This document shows, one piece after another, positions 18,884 through 27,142 of a stretch of DNA of 32,732 bases. Origin of the DNA: Bacillota bacterium (GTDB lineage: Bacteria; Bacillota; Clostridia; Christensenellales; CAG-138). Positions within the stretch are counted from its first letter, which is position 1, and each line of letters opens with the position of its first letter. The notes below the pieces were generated by a model, which did not search any database, was not told where the DNA came from, and was given only the letters and a program-made list of their open reading frames with translations. Position numbers and translations under genes: made by a program. Location of the stretch: assembly GCA_016286445.1 (NCBI GenBank), contig JAEESS010000028.1, forward strand, positions 1 to 32,732, read 5' to 3'.

Positions 18884-20053
18884 ATGAAGGATACCGCAAA
18901 ACGTTGGATCCTGATCGGGAGCTTTGCGCTCGTGCTTGCAGCGCTCGCCGTCCTTCTGCCCATGTTCCTTTCCGATACAAAACCGAAGACGCTCGCCGCC
19001 GAGCCGGTCACCGTCGTCACGCCGGAGCCGAAAACGGAGGAAGACGACGTCTATGTGCGCACGCCCGCGCCGACGCCGGTCCCCGTGATCACGACGCCGC
19101 AGCCGGTCTATCCCGAAAAAGCGGTCAATCTTCTTGTCGACGGCAAGCCGCTGTTCGCGGTCGCAAACCGCGAGGTCGCGGAATACCTCGTCCGCAGCTT
19201 CCTCGGCGAATGCGCCGCAGAAAACCTCAGCGGGAACGCGGTGCTTCTGACCGCGTCGATCGACGCGGCGCTTTCGACGCTTCCGGCGGACGGAACCGTG
19301 GATTATCTCGAATACGACGCCGCGCTGAATCTTCTCCGGAAGGACCGCTCCCTGATCCCGGTGCGCCGCACCGCGGAGCGCGTTGAAATCCGCACCGAAA
19401 CGATCGAACCGCAGACCGCCCGTACGCCGCTGCTGCCCGAGGGCTCGCGCATGTTCAAAAAGCTCGGCACACCGGCGCGCACGCTCGTCTATACCGAAAC
19501 GCTGTATCAGAACGGCATGCCCGTTTCCGAGACCGAAACCCTGAACACGCCGCTCGGCGTCGGCAGCGCGCAAACGGAGCTTACGGGCTCCTACCGCAGA
19601 CCCGAGATCGTGATCGGCGATCCGGAAGTCCCCGCACCGCAGGAGGGGCAGCTCGGTCCGACGCCCGCGTCGCTGTCCTTTGTGCACCCGATCCGCGGAA
19701 CGGTCGCGGGACTTTACGGTCTTCTGACCGGCGTCATGCGCTACGGCGTCGACTACTCCGCCGCGCCGGAAACGCGCATCATCGCGCCGGAATCCGGAAC
19801 GGTGATCTTCATGGGCGAACGCGCAGGGCTCGGCTTTGTGATCGACATCCGTCACGACGAGGACTTCGTCTCCCGGATCGCGTTCGGCGCGAACACCGCC
19901 GTCCCGGGGCTGATGCTCGAAAAGCATGTGACGAAGGGCGAAACGATCGCGCATCTTCCGGAGACCGAAGGGGAGAAGGAATCCATTCTGCACTACGAGC
20001 TTCTGATCGACGGCATCCCGTACAATCCGCTGTTCTATCTGCCCGCCGAATAA
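18884..20053 (+). CDS. Membrane-anchored G5 and degenerate LytM (M23-like) protein
   Basis: This 389-residue protein is probably exported and anchored by one N-terminal helix (residues 8-29). A Pro/Thr-rich linker (about 45-80) follows. Residues 158-236 resemble a G5 domain, a fold common in wall-associated proteins (VEIRTETIEPQTARTPLLPEG). Residues 262-385 have the LytM/M23 fold outline (GVDYSAAPETRIIAPESGTV), but key residues are lost. The first zinc His is Arg (RYGVD instead of HxGxD), and the HxH motif is reduced to LHYE. It is therefore probably not an active peptidase. The ATG at 18884 is chosen because AAAGGAG lies 8 nt upstream and the helix begins a few residues later; an upstream in-frame TTG at 18815 precedes the promoter. 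Confidence 0.8.
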   Translation: MKDTAKRWILIGSFALVLAALAVLLPMFLSDTKPKTLAAEPVTVVTPEPKTEEDDVYVRTPAPTPVPVITTPQPVYPEKAVNLLVDGKPLFAVANREVAEYLVRSFLGECAAENLSGNAVLLTASIDAALSTLPADGTVDYLEYDAALNLLRKDRSLIPVRRTAERVEIRTETIEPQTARTPLLPEGSRMFKKLGTPARTLVYTETLYQNGMPVSETETLNTPLGVGSAQTELTGSYRRPEIVIGDPEVPAPQEGQLGPTPASLSFVHPIRGTVAGLYGLLTGVMRYGVDYSAAPETRIIAPESGTVIFMGERAGLGFVIDIRHDEDFVSRIAFGANTAVPGLMLEKHVTKGETIAHLPETEGEKESILHYELLIDGIPYNPLFYLPAE

Positions 20054-20073
20054 CAATCTTTTCGCAAACAAAA

Positions 20074-20106
20074 AAGAAGCTGCCCATCCTTAGGGCAGCT
20101 TCTTTT
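20074..20106. terminator. Bidirectional intrinsic terminator
   Basis: A 12-bp perfect stem (AAGAAGCTGCCC with its complement, 20074-20104) around a 7-nt loop has T-runs on both strands. It serves the G5/LytM gene on the plus strand and the transporter ending at 20106 on the minus strand. Confidence 0.9.
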
Positions 20107-21269
20107 CATGAGATGCTTTGTTTTCCCCGCCGCACGCCGAGCCATACGATGAACACGCCCGCCGCGACGAGGATCTCGCACAGGATCAGCGTCGTGCCGA
20201 CGCCGAAACGCTCGATCGAAAGCCCGCCGAGCAGCATGCTGAAAACGCCTGCCGCAAGCCCCGCTTCGGTCAGAAGCATCTGTCCCTTGACGCGGTCGCT
20301 TTCCGAAACGGCGTCGTTCGCGTAATACGACGCCGCCGGCACGAAGATCGCGTAACACAGCATCTGCAGCGCGGACGAAACGTACGCCGCCCATGCGCCG
20401 AGCGAAAGGAACGCCGCCGCAAGCAGCAGTCCGGTCTTGAGAAGGTACACCGAAGCGCTCGCAACGAGCAGCACGCAGTCCGGGATCCTCTTTCGGATGT
20501 GCGAATACGCCGTCATCGCCGGAAACTCGACGAGCGCGGCGATCGCGATCATCACGCTCATGTCGCCGCCCGTGACGTTCGTGATGCTGGCAAGGTAGCT
20601 GTTGATGATCATGTGCGGCACGATCAGCACAAGATTCCCGACGCAGAACAGCACAAATTTCGGATACCGCGAAAAAACGTTCCGAAGGCTTCCGCCCGTT
20701 TCGCGCACGGTGACGCTTTCACGGTGCGGGGCAAAAAAGATCGCCGTCAAAAGAAGCCCGATCTGCGCCGCAAGAAAGACCCAGAGCATGGAATCGATGT
20801 TCTTTGCCGCAAGCGCGCCGAGCAGAAGCGACGCAAGCGCATACGCGACGCTTGCAACGCCGCGAGCAAACGAATAATCCAGATCGAGCCCGCGGTTGAT
20901 GTAATGGAAGCCCGTCGCATTGATCAGCGGCTGCGCCGTCAGCGACACGGCGGAGAGCGCGCCGATCATCGCCGCAAACAGCACCGGCGCGTTTTTGCCG
21001 ATCAAAGCCGAAGCCGCAAGCGCGACGGAGAGCAGCGCAGTAAGGGCGATCCCGAGGCGCAGCGTCACACGCCGCCCGCGATCCGCGGCTGCCGCAAGCA
21101 GCGGCTGAAAGACCATTGCAAACAGATACGAAACCGCAAGGATCGCGCCGATCGCGCCGGTCGAAAAACCGTGATGCAGCAAAAGACGCTCGGTGTACGA
21201 ATACACGAGACACGCGCCCGTAAAGCAAAAGCCCTGCATCAATGAAAAATAAAACGTCCGTCTCTTCAT
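20106..21269 (-). CDS. MFS transporter, about 12 membrane helices
   Basis: This 387-residue protein is almost entirely hydrophobic, with roughly twelve predicted membrane helices separated by short charged loops. The loop DRGRRVTLRLG after helix 2 is the usual MFS motif A position. LDYSFARGVASVAYALASLL in helix 5 recalls the LacY and phenylpropionate-permease branch of the superfamily. The substrate cannot be inferred. The ribosome binding site is weak (GGATGAG before ATG). It is convergent with the LytM gene on its left and divergent from the one on its right, so it is probably monocistronic. Confidence 0.85.
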   Translation of the reverse strand: MKRRTFYFSLMQGFCFTGACLVYSYTERLLLHHGFSTGAIGAILAVSYLFAMVFQPLLAAAADRGRRVTLRLGIALTALLSVALAASALIGKNAPVLFAAMIGALSAVSLTAQPLINATGFHYINRGLDLDYSFARGVASVAYALASLLLGALAAKNIDSMLWVFLAAQIGLLLTAIFFAPHRESVTVRETGGSLRNVFSRYPKFVLFCVGNLVLIVPHMIINSYLASITNVTGGDMSVMIAIAALVEFPAMTAYSHIRKRIPDCVLLVASASVYLLKTGLLLAAAFLSLGAWAAYVSSALQMLCYAIFVPAASYYANDAVSESDRVKGQMLLTEAGLAAGVFSMLLGGLSIERFGVGTTLILCEILVAAGVFIVWLGVRRGKQSIS

Positions 21270-21359
21270 ACGCTCATCCTATCATACCCGAAAAAATATG
21301 GCAATCGATTCGGTATACATTTTTTCACACGCGTCCATACTACAGCCGAGGTGATAAAA

Positions 21360-22121
21360 ATGGAAGAACCGATGAAAGAAACCAATGACCGTATGGAACG
21401 CTTCCGCTTGTTTTTGCGAAACAACGGATTCTACATCGCGCTGGCGGTGTGCCTGATCGTGATCGGTGCCGCGATCCTGCTGCTGGCTCTCGACAAGCCG
21501 GAGGAGGAGAGCGAGGCGCAGGCGCCCGCGGACGACGCGCCGATCGTGATCGTCGGAAAATCGGAGGACGAACGGCTGGGAAGCATTCTGCACGCGCCGA
21601 CCGCTGCGGTGCTCCAAAAGCCGAGTACGCCCGTCCCGACGGCGGTCCCGACCGCGATCCCGCTGCCGACGCTGACCCCGGAGCCCACAAAGAAGCCCGC
21701 AAGCGCGCCGAGCAAAGCCGCGCCGCCCGTTTCGGGTGAGATCGTGTTCGGCTTTGCGGTCGACAAGCTCCTGTATTCGGTGACGCTCGATCAGTGGACG
21801 ACGCACGCCGCCGTAGACATCAGGGCGGACGCCGGCACGCAGGTCAAATGCGTGTTCGCCGGCACTGTGGAGCGCGTCGAAAAGGATGACGCCCTGGGCT
21901 ATACCGTCACCGTCAGCCACGCGAACGGACGCACGACGCTCTATGCGAATCTCGGCGAGGACGTCCGCGTCAAGGTCGGCGACCGGCTGAACGCGGGCGA
22001 TGTGATCGGCACGGTCGGCACGAGCGCGATCTCCGAATGCGCGCTTCCGCCGCATCTGCACTTTGCGATCACCGTGGACGGCGTCGCAAAGGACCCCGCA
22101 AAGTACGTCCGGCTGGGATAA
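21360..22121 (+). CDS. Membrane-anchored LytM (M23) family protein, SpoIIQ-like outline
   Basis: This 253-residue protein has one N-terminal helix (residues 24-44), a Pro/Thr linker (about 88-122), and a C-terminal LytM domain (127-253). The zinc ligands are present: H149 and D153 (HAAVD) and H234 in PHLHF (232-234). The usual YxHL motif is YANL, so a catalytic His is replaced by Asn at 197. This combination suggests zinc binding without normal hydrolysis, as proposed for some SpoIIQ proteins. A sporulation role is only an inference. The start is set at ATG 21360 because GAGGTG lies 6 nt upstream; a GTG at 21351 overlaps that site. Confidence 0.8.
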   Translation: MEEPMKETNDRMERFRLFLRNNGFYIALAVCLIVIGAAILLLALDKPEEESEAQAPADDAPIVIVGKSEDERLGSILHAPTAAVLQKPSTPVPTAVPTAIPLPTLTPEPTKKPASAPSKAAPPVSGEIVFGFAVDKLLYSVTLDQWTTHAAVDIRADAGTQVKCVFAGTVERVEKDDALGYTVTVSHANGRTTLYANLGEDVRVKVGDRLNAGDVIGTVGTSAISECALPPHLHFAITVDGVAKDPAKYVRLG

Positions 22122-22137
22122 CGCTCCCAAAAAAGAG

Positions 22138-22166
22138 AAAGCGACGGGCTTTTGACCCGCCGCTTT
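22138..22166. terminator. Bidirectional terminator between the LytM gene and lgt
   Basis: An 11-bp stem with one A-C mismatch (22138-22148 with 22156-22166) surrounds a 7-nt loop. T-rich sequence follows on both strands. Confidence 0.85.
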
Positions 22167-22181
22167 TATTCGTTGCATTCG

Positions 22182-23363
22182 TTATTTGTCTTCGTCGCCG
22201 AGGGCTTCCTTGACCCAGTTTTTGATCGCATCCTCTTCGGCTTCGACTTCTTCCGCCGCAGCTTCGAGCTCTTCCTCCGCACGTTCCTCCGCTTCCTCGG
22301 CGGCTTCCTCCGCGGCTTCGATCACTTCCTCCGCACGTTCCTCCGCTTCCTCGACGGCTTCTTCCTCGGCTTCGGATTTCTCTTCCGCACGTTCTTCCGC
22401 TTCCTCAGCGGCTTCGGCTTCCTTCCCGACAGGCGCTTCGGTTTCCTCCTCAGAGTCCTCGTCGAACAGCCGGATCCCTTCCTCGGCGGGCTCTTCGGTC
22501 CCTTCCGGTACGGCGTCCGCTTCCGGCACGGTCAGCTCCTCTTCCCGGAACACCTTGAACGGCTTACCCTTCTTCCACTGCATTTTCTTTGCAAGAAGCA
22601 GCAGCGCGACGCCCGCCGCAAGGATCAGGATGCTGATCCACTGCGAGGTATAGAGCGGGCCGAACTTGCCGCGCGCCGCATCGCTGCGGAACATCTCGAT
22701 CACGAACCGCCAGACCGCGTATGCCGTGAGATACACGCCGGTCGTCCTGCCGAGATGCTTCTCCGTGCAGTAGACGAGCACGAGCACTTCGCAGAGGATG
22801 AGCAGAAAGATCGCTTCCATCAGCGGCACGGGCAGGCGCATCGTGCCGTCAAGGTACTTCACGGCAAGCGCGCCCTTGTAGGTCAGAACGCCGAACTGCG
22901 TCTGATCGCCGACCGCTACGCCGTAGCAGCAGCCCGCAAGCAGACAGCCGACGCGGCCGAACGCGTGCGCCACGCAGAAGCACGGCGCCATCAGATCGGT
23001 GAACTCGAAGAAGTTCTTTTTCTTCTTCCGCGCGGTGAGGAAAACCCCGAGGATCCCGCCGATGAGCCCTCCGTAAAAGACCATGCCCTCCATGAGAAGG
23101 CTTAAAATGCCCTGGAAAAAGCCGTTCGAGAACGCGGACTTGAACACGTTCGGCGTCACGATCCAGTAGAGGATCTTCATGCCGGCAAAGCCCAAAAGAA
23201 CCGCCGCGATGATTGCGTCGACAACCTCACCGTTCCAGTCCAGCGCGGTGCGTTTTCTCAGGATCCAGCTCAAAAGCACGGCAAGGATCGCGCCGACGAG
23301 CACGCATACGCCCATCGCCGGTACGCCGAAGCTGCCGATCTTAAACAAATAAGTGCCGATCAT
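22182..23363 (-). CDS. lgt: Prolipoprotein diacylglyceryl transferase with long acidic tail
   Basis: Lgt transfers diacylglycerol from phosphatidylglycerol to the lipobox Cys of exported prolipoproteins, in the membrane. Several membrane helices fill residues 1-260. FYGGLIGG (97-104) and HAFGRVGC (133-140), with the invariant Arg137, are the family core. From about residue 272 to 393 there is a Glu/Ala-rich extension not found in standard Lgt proteins, which end near 260-290 residues. It includes three 18-residue repeats beginning EEAEERAEE at 320, 338 and 356. This is likely a long, negatively charged helix. AAGGAG lies 5 nt before the ATG. Transcription diverges from leuS. Confidence 0.93.
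   Translation of the reverse strand: MIGTYLFKIGSFGVPAMGVCVLVGAILAVLLSWILRKRTALDWNGEVVDAIIAAVLLGFAGMKILYWIVTPNVFKSAFSNGFFQGILSLLMEGMVFYGGLIGGILGVFLTARKKKKNFFEFTDLMAPCFCVAHAFGRVGCLLAGCCYGVAVGDQTQFGVLTYKGALAVKYLDGTMRLPVPLMEAIFLLILCEVLVLVYCTEKHLGRTTGVYLTAYAVWRFVIEMFRSDAARGKFGPLYTSQWISILILAAGVALLLLAKKMQWKKGKPFKVFREEELTVPEADAVPEGTEEPAEEGIRLFDEDSEEETEAPVGKEAEAAEEAEERAEEKSEAEEEAVEEAEERAEEVIEAAEEAAEEAEERAEEELEAAAEEVEAEEDAIKNWVKEALGDEDK
22279..22440 (-). repeat. 54-bp coding repeats in the acidic tail of lgt
   Basis: Units start at 22279, 22333 and 22387, each with GCACGTTC(C/T)TCCGCTTCCTC on the plus strand. The third is conserved only in its first half. Each unit encodes 18 residues, which is five turns of an alpha helix. 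Confidence 0.85.
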
Positions 23364-23408
23364 ATGGTCTCCTTTCGCGGCAAAACCGCCGCAATCCGAT
23401 GTTTTTTC

Positions 23409-23437
23409 AGTATATCATATCCCGAAAATCTTGTAAA
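23409..23437 (-). promoter_or_regulatory. lgt promoter
   Basis: TTTACA (23437-23432), a 17-nt spacer and TATACT (23414-23409) preceded by an extended TGA. It lies back to back with the leuS promoter. Confidence 0.75.
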
Positions 23438-23441
23438 GCAG

Positions 23442-23469
23442 TTGACAAACGCCATGGAAAAGTTATATC
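23442..23469 (+). promoter_or_regulatory. leuS promoter
   Basis: A perfect TTGACA (23442-23447) is followed by 16 nt and TATATC (23464-23469). The -35 boxes of leuS and lgt are only 4 bp apart. The leuS leader would be about 35 nt. Confidence 0.7.
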
Positions 23470-23508
23470 CTATTGTATCTATCGGGCAACCGGTGAAAGG
23501 AGCTTTTT

Positions 23509-25914
23509 ATGGCTGATACCTACGATTTCAACGCCGTCGAACAGAAGTGGCAGGCGTTTTGGGACGCGCACCGCTGCTTTGAGGCGGAAGCGGATCATAC
23601 AAAGCCGAAATTCTACGCGCTCGTGGAGTTTCCGTACCCGTCCGGCGCGGGCATGCACGTCGGGCATATCAAAGCGTATACGAGCCTTGAGGTACTGTCT
23701 CGCAAGCGCCGCATGCAGGGCTATAACGTGCTGTTCCCGATGGGCTTCGACTCGTTCGGTCTGCCCGCCGAGAACTACGCGATCAAGACGAACACGCATC
23801 CGCACGACATCACGACCGCGAACATCGAGCATTTCAAGGATCAGATGAAGCGCGTCGGCTATTCGTTCGACTGGACGCGCGAGATCGCCACGTCCCTGCC
23901 CGACTACTACAAGTGGACGCAGTGGATCTTCCGGAAGCTGTTCGATCACGGGCTTGTGTTCCGCGCAAAGACGCTGGTCAACTACTGCCCGCACTGCAAG
24001 GTCGTTCTTTCGAACGAGGATTCGCAGGGCGGCAAGTGCGACGTGTGCCACAGCGACGTCGTGCAGCTTCCGAAGGACGTGTGGTATCTGAAGATCACGG
24101 CGTACGCCGACAAGCTTCTGGAAGGGCTCAACGACGTCGATTATCCCGACTCGATCAAGCAGCAGGAGATCGACTGGATCGGCAAGTCCGTCGGCGCGTT
24201 CGTGAACTTTGCGATCAAGGACGTTCCCGAAACGCTCGAGATCTACACGACCCGCTGCGACACGCTGTTCGGCGTGACGTTCATGGTCATCGCGCCCGAG
24301 CATCCGATGCTCGATAAATACAAAGACCGCATCGAAAACTGGGACGAGGTCGAATCCTACCGCGCGGCATGCGCGAAGAAGACCGAGTTCGAGCGCACGC
24401 AGCTTTCGAAGGAAAAGACCGGCGTGAAGCTCAAGGGCTTTACGGCGATCAATCCGGTGAGCGGCAAGGAGATCCCGGTGTTTATCGCGGACTACGTCAT
24501 GATGGGCTACGGCACCGGCGCGATCATGGCGGTGCCGGCGCACGATCAGCGCGACTGGGAGTTTGCGCATAAATTCGGCGTCGAGATCATTCCGGTCATC
24601 GAGGGCGGCGACATCGAAAAGGAAGCCTACACCGGCGACGGCAGAATGATCAATTCCGGTTTTTTGAACGCGTACGACAACAAAAAGGATTCGATCGCGG
24701 CGATGCTCGACTACCTCGGGGAACACAAGCTCGGCAGAAAGGGCGTCCAGTACAAGATGAAGGACTGGGCGTTCAACCGCCAGCGCTACTGGGGCGAGCC
24801 GATCCCGCTGATCCATTGTCCGAAGTGCGGCACGGTCGGCGTTCCGTATGAAGAGCTGCCGCTCCGGCTTCCGGATGTCGAGAACTTTGCGCCCGGCACC
24901 GACGGGCAGAGCCCGCTTGCGCGGATCGAATCTTTCGTAAACTGCACCTGTCCAAAATGCGGCGGCAAAGCAAAGCGCGAGACGGACACGATGCCGCAGT
25001 GGGCGGGATCTTCCTGGTACTATCTCCGCTTCATTGATCCCAAGAACGACAAGGTCTTCTGCGATCCGGAGGAGATGCAGTACTGGATGCCGGTCGACTG
25101 GTACAACGGCGGCATGGAGCACGTCACGCGGCACTTGCTGTATTCGCGCTTCTGGCACCACTTCCTGTACGACATCGGCGAGGTCAACACGCCCGAGCCG
25201 TACGCGAAGCGTACCTATCAGGGATTGATCCTCGGACCCGACGGCGACAAGATGAGTAAGTCCAAGGGCAACGTGGTCGACCCGATCAGCGTCATCGAGC
25301 GTCTCGGCGCGGATACGCTGCGTCTTTACGTCATGTTCATGGGCGATTACACGTCCGCAACGCCATGGAGCGACGAATCCGCCAACGGCTGCCGTCGATT
25401 CCTCGACCGCGTCTGGAGACTGCAGGACATGATCAGGGGCGAAGGATGGACCGACGACGGGATGCGCACGAAGGTCAACGCCTGCATCAAAAAGGTGGGC
25501 GAGGACTACGAGCGCATGAAGTTCAACACCGCGATCGCCGCGATGATGTCGCTCGTCAACGACTTCTACGCAAAGGGCTCGCTCACAAAGGACGAGTTCC
25601 GCACGCTGCTTATGCTGCTGTACCCGGTCGCGCCGCACATCAGTGAGGAGCTCAACGAAAAGCTCGGCTTTGCGCCGCTGCACCACGCGGAATGGCCCGC
25701 CTACGATCCCGATGCGCTCGTCGAGAACACGATCGAATACGGCGTGCAGGTCAACGGCAAGGTCCGCGCGCGGGTCAAGCTCCCGGTCGGCATGGAAAAC
25801 GCCGCGATCGTCGAAGCCGCGCTGGCGCTCGACGAGGTCAAGCCGTTTGTCGAAGGCAAGACGATCCGCAAAACGATCGTCGTCAAAAACATCATCAACC
25901 TGGTGGTTGGTTAA
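23509..25914 (+). CDS. leuS: Leucyl-tRNA synthetase
   Basis: This 801-residue class I synthetase charges tRNA-Leu in the cytoplasm. FPYPSGAGMHVGH contains the ATP-binding HIGH motif as HVGH (50-53), and KMSKS is at 581-585. A zinc-type cluster CPHCK...CDVCH follows the first half of the catalytic domain. The CP1 editing domain shows TTRCDTLFGVTFMVIAPEHP and GYGTGAIMAVPAHDQRDWEFA. A second Cys cluster (CPKCG, CTCPKCGG) precedes WAGSSWYYLR. GAAAGGAG precedes the ATG. There is no T-box leader, although many Bacillota leuS genes have one. Confidence 0.97.
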   Translation: MADTYDFNAVEQKWQAFWDAHRCFEAEADHTKPKFYALVEFPYPSGAGMHVGHIKAYTSLEVLSRKRRMQGYNVLFPMGFDSFGLPAENYAIKTNTHPHDITTANIEHFKDQMKRVGYSFDWTREIATSLPDYYKWTQWIFRKLFDHGLVFRAKTLVNYCPHCKVVLSNEDSQGGKCDVCHSDVVQLPKDVWYLKITAYADKLLEGLNDVDYPDSIKQQEIDWIGKSVGAFVNFAIKDVPETLEIYTTRCDTLFGVTFMVIAPEHPMLDKYKDRIENWDEVESYRAACAKKTEFERTQLSKEKTGVKLKGFTAINPVSGKEIPVFIADYVMMGYGTGAIMAVPAHDQRDWEFAHKFGVEIIPVIEGGDIEKEAYTGDGRMINSGFLNAYDNKKDSIAAMLDYLGEHKLGRKGVQYKMKDWAFNRQRYWGEPIPLIHCPKCGTVGVPYEELPLRLPDVENFAPGTDGQSPLARIESFVNCTCPKCGGKAKRETDTMPQWAGSSWYYLRFIDPKNDKVFCDPEEMQYWMPVDWYNGGMEHVTRHLLYSRFWHHFLYDIGEVNTPEPYAKRTYQGLILGPDGDKMSKSKGNVVDPISVIERLGADTLRLYVMFMGDYTSATPWSDESANGCRRFLDRVWRLQDMIRGEGWTDDGMRTKVNACIKKVGEDYERMKFNTAIAAMMSLVNDFYAKGSLTKDEFRTLLMLLYPVAPHISEELNEKLGFAPLHHAEWPAYDPDALVENTIEYGVQVNGKVRARVKLPVGMENAAIVEAALALDEVKPFVEGKTIRKTIVVKNIINLVVG

Positions 25915-25938
25915 AAAGAGGGCGCAGGCCCTCTTTTT
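25913..25938 (+). terminator. Intrinsic terminator of leuS
   Basis: An 11-bp stem (AAAAAGAGGGC with GCCCTCTTTTT) surrounds a GCAG loop and begins inside the stop codon of leuS. Confidence 0.9.
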
Positions 25939-26003
25939 TCAACAGACCGGTTTTCAGCACCCGCCCGGCGGACAGCCGCGGCGAACCGCAAAAGGAAACG
26001 ACC

Positions 26004-26762
26004 ATGGAAAAATACTTCAACATCAACGATTCCGGCTTCAGCATTCGCTGCAAGCTCTATATAAAGGATCCGAACGACGTCAGAACCGTCGTGCTCTGCG
26101 GGCACGGCTTCGGCAGCGACAAGGACAACAAATCGGCGGCGCGCCTTGCGAAGCACCTGCTTGACAAAAACCACAGCGTCGCCGTTCTGACCTTCAACTG
26201 GCCGTGCCACGGCGACGACGCCCGAAAAACGCTGCGGCTTTCGGACTGCGACGCGTACCTTTCCGCAGTGCTCAACTGGACAAAGACGCGGTATCCTTCC
26301 GCCGCGCTGCTCGGTCACGCAACGAGCTTCGGCGCGTATCTCTTTTTGAAATACCTCTCCGAGCACGGCGATCCGTTTCAAAAGCTTGCGCTGCGCTGTC
26401 CCGCCGTCGTGCTGTACGACGTGTTTGTAAACGCGATCATGACGGAAGCCGATCTCGAACGCATCAAAAAAGGCAAGCCCGTGCCGGTCGGCTTCGACCG
26501 CAAGGTCGAGATCGACAAAGCGTTTCTGGACAGCGTCAAAGAGGCGGATCTACGGCAGCGGGATTTTCTTCCGTACGCGGACGAGCTGTTCATTGTACAC
26601 GGCACGAAGGACGAGATCGTCCCGTTCGACGCGGTCAAGGCGTTTGCGGAGGACAACGTGATCGAATTTGAGCCGGTCGAAAACGCCGACCACCGCTTCC
26701 AGTCGCCCGAAAAGATGGACTTCGCGATCGCAAAGATCTGCGCGTTCTTCGGACTGAAATAA
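26004..26762 (+). CDS. Alpha/beta hydrolase
   Basis: This 252-residue protein has a complete alpha/beta-hydrolase outline. LCGHGFGSDKDN (31-42) is the oxyanion-hole region. The nucleophile elbow reads ATSFG, with Ser108 as the likely nucleophile, differing from GxSxG by Ala at the first position. Asp203 (HGTKDEIVPF) and His230 (ADHRF) complete the triad. The substrate is unknown; an esterase or acyl-peptidase-like activity would fit. The ATG at 26004 follows AAAGGAA. The in-frame extension upstream overlaps leuS and does not look like protein. No promoter was identified between the leuS terminator and this gene. Confidence 0.85.
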   Translation: MEKYFNINDSGFSIRCKLYIKDPNDVRTVVLCGHGFGSDKDNKSAARLAKHLLDKNHSVAVLTFNWPCHGDDARKTLRLSDCDAYLSAVLNWTKTRYPSAALLGHATSFGAYLFLKYLSEHGDPFQKLALRCPAVVLYDVFVNAIMTEADLERIKKGKPVPVGFDRKVEIDKAFLDSVKEADLRQRDFLPYADELFIVHGTKDEIVPFDAVKAFAEDNVIEFEPVENADHRFQSPEKMDFAIAKICAFFGLK

Positions 26763-27010
26763 GCGGACCGTGGGTTTTCCGCCTCGTACGATTCTTGTGA
26801 GGCAGAAAACTACCTCTTCGTCGGCTTACGCCGACACCTCCACGGGAAGGGAAGGTCGAAAATCCATGCTTCGATCGTTCCCTGACGAAAGTTGCGCAGC
26901 AGAACGAGTCTCGCTTCTGCATCACCTCCACCTGATGGGGGAGGTGCCGAGCGCAGCGAGGCGGAGGGAGAGAATAAGACCCTTCTTTGTTTTGCTTCTC
27001 AGAATGACAT
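26763..27010. repeat. Intergenic hairpin-rich repeat-like element
   Basis: This gap has no gene but is strongly structured. GTCGGC-TTAC-GCCGAC (26820-26835) is a perfect 6-bp hairpin. CACCTCC pairs with GGAGGTG (26923-26946), with extra pairs inside the loop. It is followed by GCCGAGCGCAGCGAGGCGGA, a phrase I recall from dispersed intergenic repeats of gut Firmicutes. No second copy is visible in this window. Confidence 0.5.
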
Positions 27011-27111
27011 ATGCGTGAGGGGTGTTTTCAATTCTTCAATATGACACGCAGCGGTGCGCAGGAATGCGACATTTCTGTTCCTTTTGTCACCGGACTGTCA
27101 TATTCGCCGTG

Positions 27112-27117
27112 TATAAT
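27112..27117 (+). promoter_or_regulatory. -10 element of the GNAT gene
   Basis: A perfect TATAAT lies 26 bp before the start codon. The best -35-like hexamer (TTGTCA, 27084) is 22 nt away, which is too far, so the -35 is uncertain. Confidence 0.5.
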
Positions 27118-27142
27118 GAAAGAAAAAGAAAAGGAGGATCTT

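Noticed and set aside
23470-23508. T-box riboswitch before leuS
   Set aside because: The leader is too short and no specifier hairpin or T-box sequence is present.
23479-25686. 735-codon open frame on the minus strand
   Set aside because: Antisense shadow of leuS, which has all synthetase motifs.
25692-26003. Upstream extension of the alpha/beta hydrolase
   Set aside because: It overlaps the end of leuS and its terminator, and its translation is Arg-rich shadow sequence.
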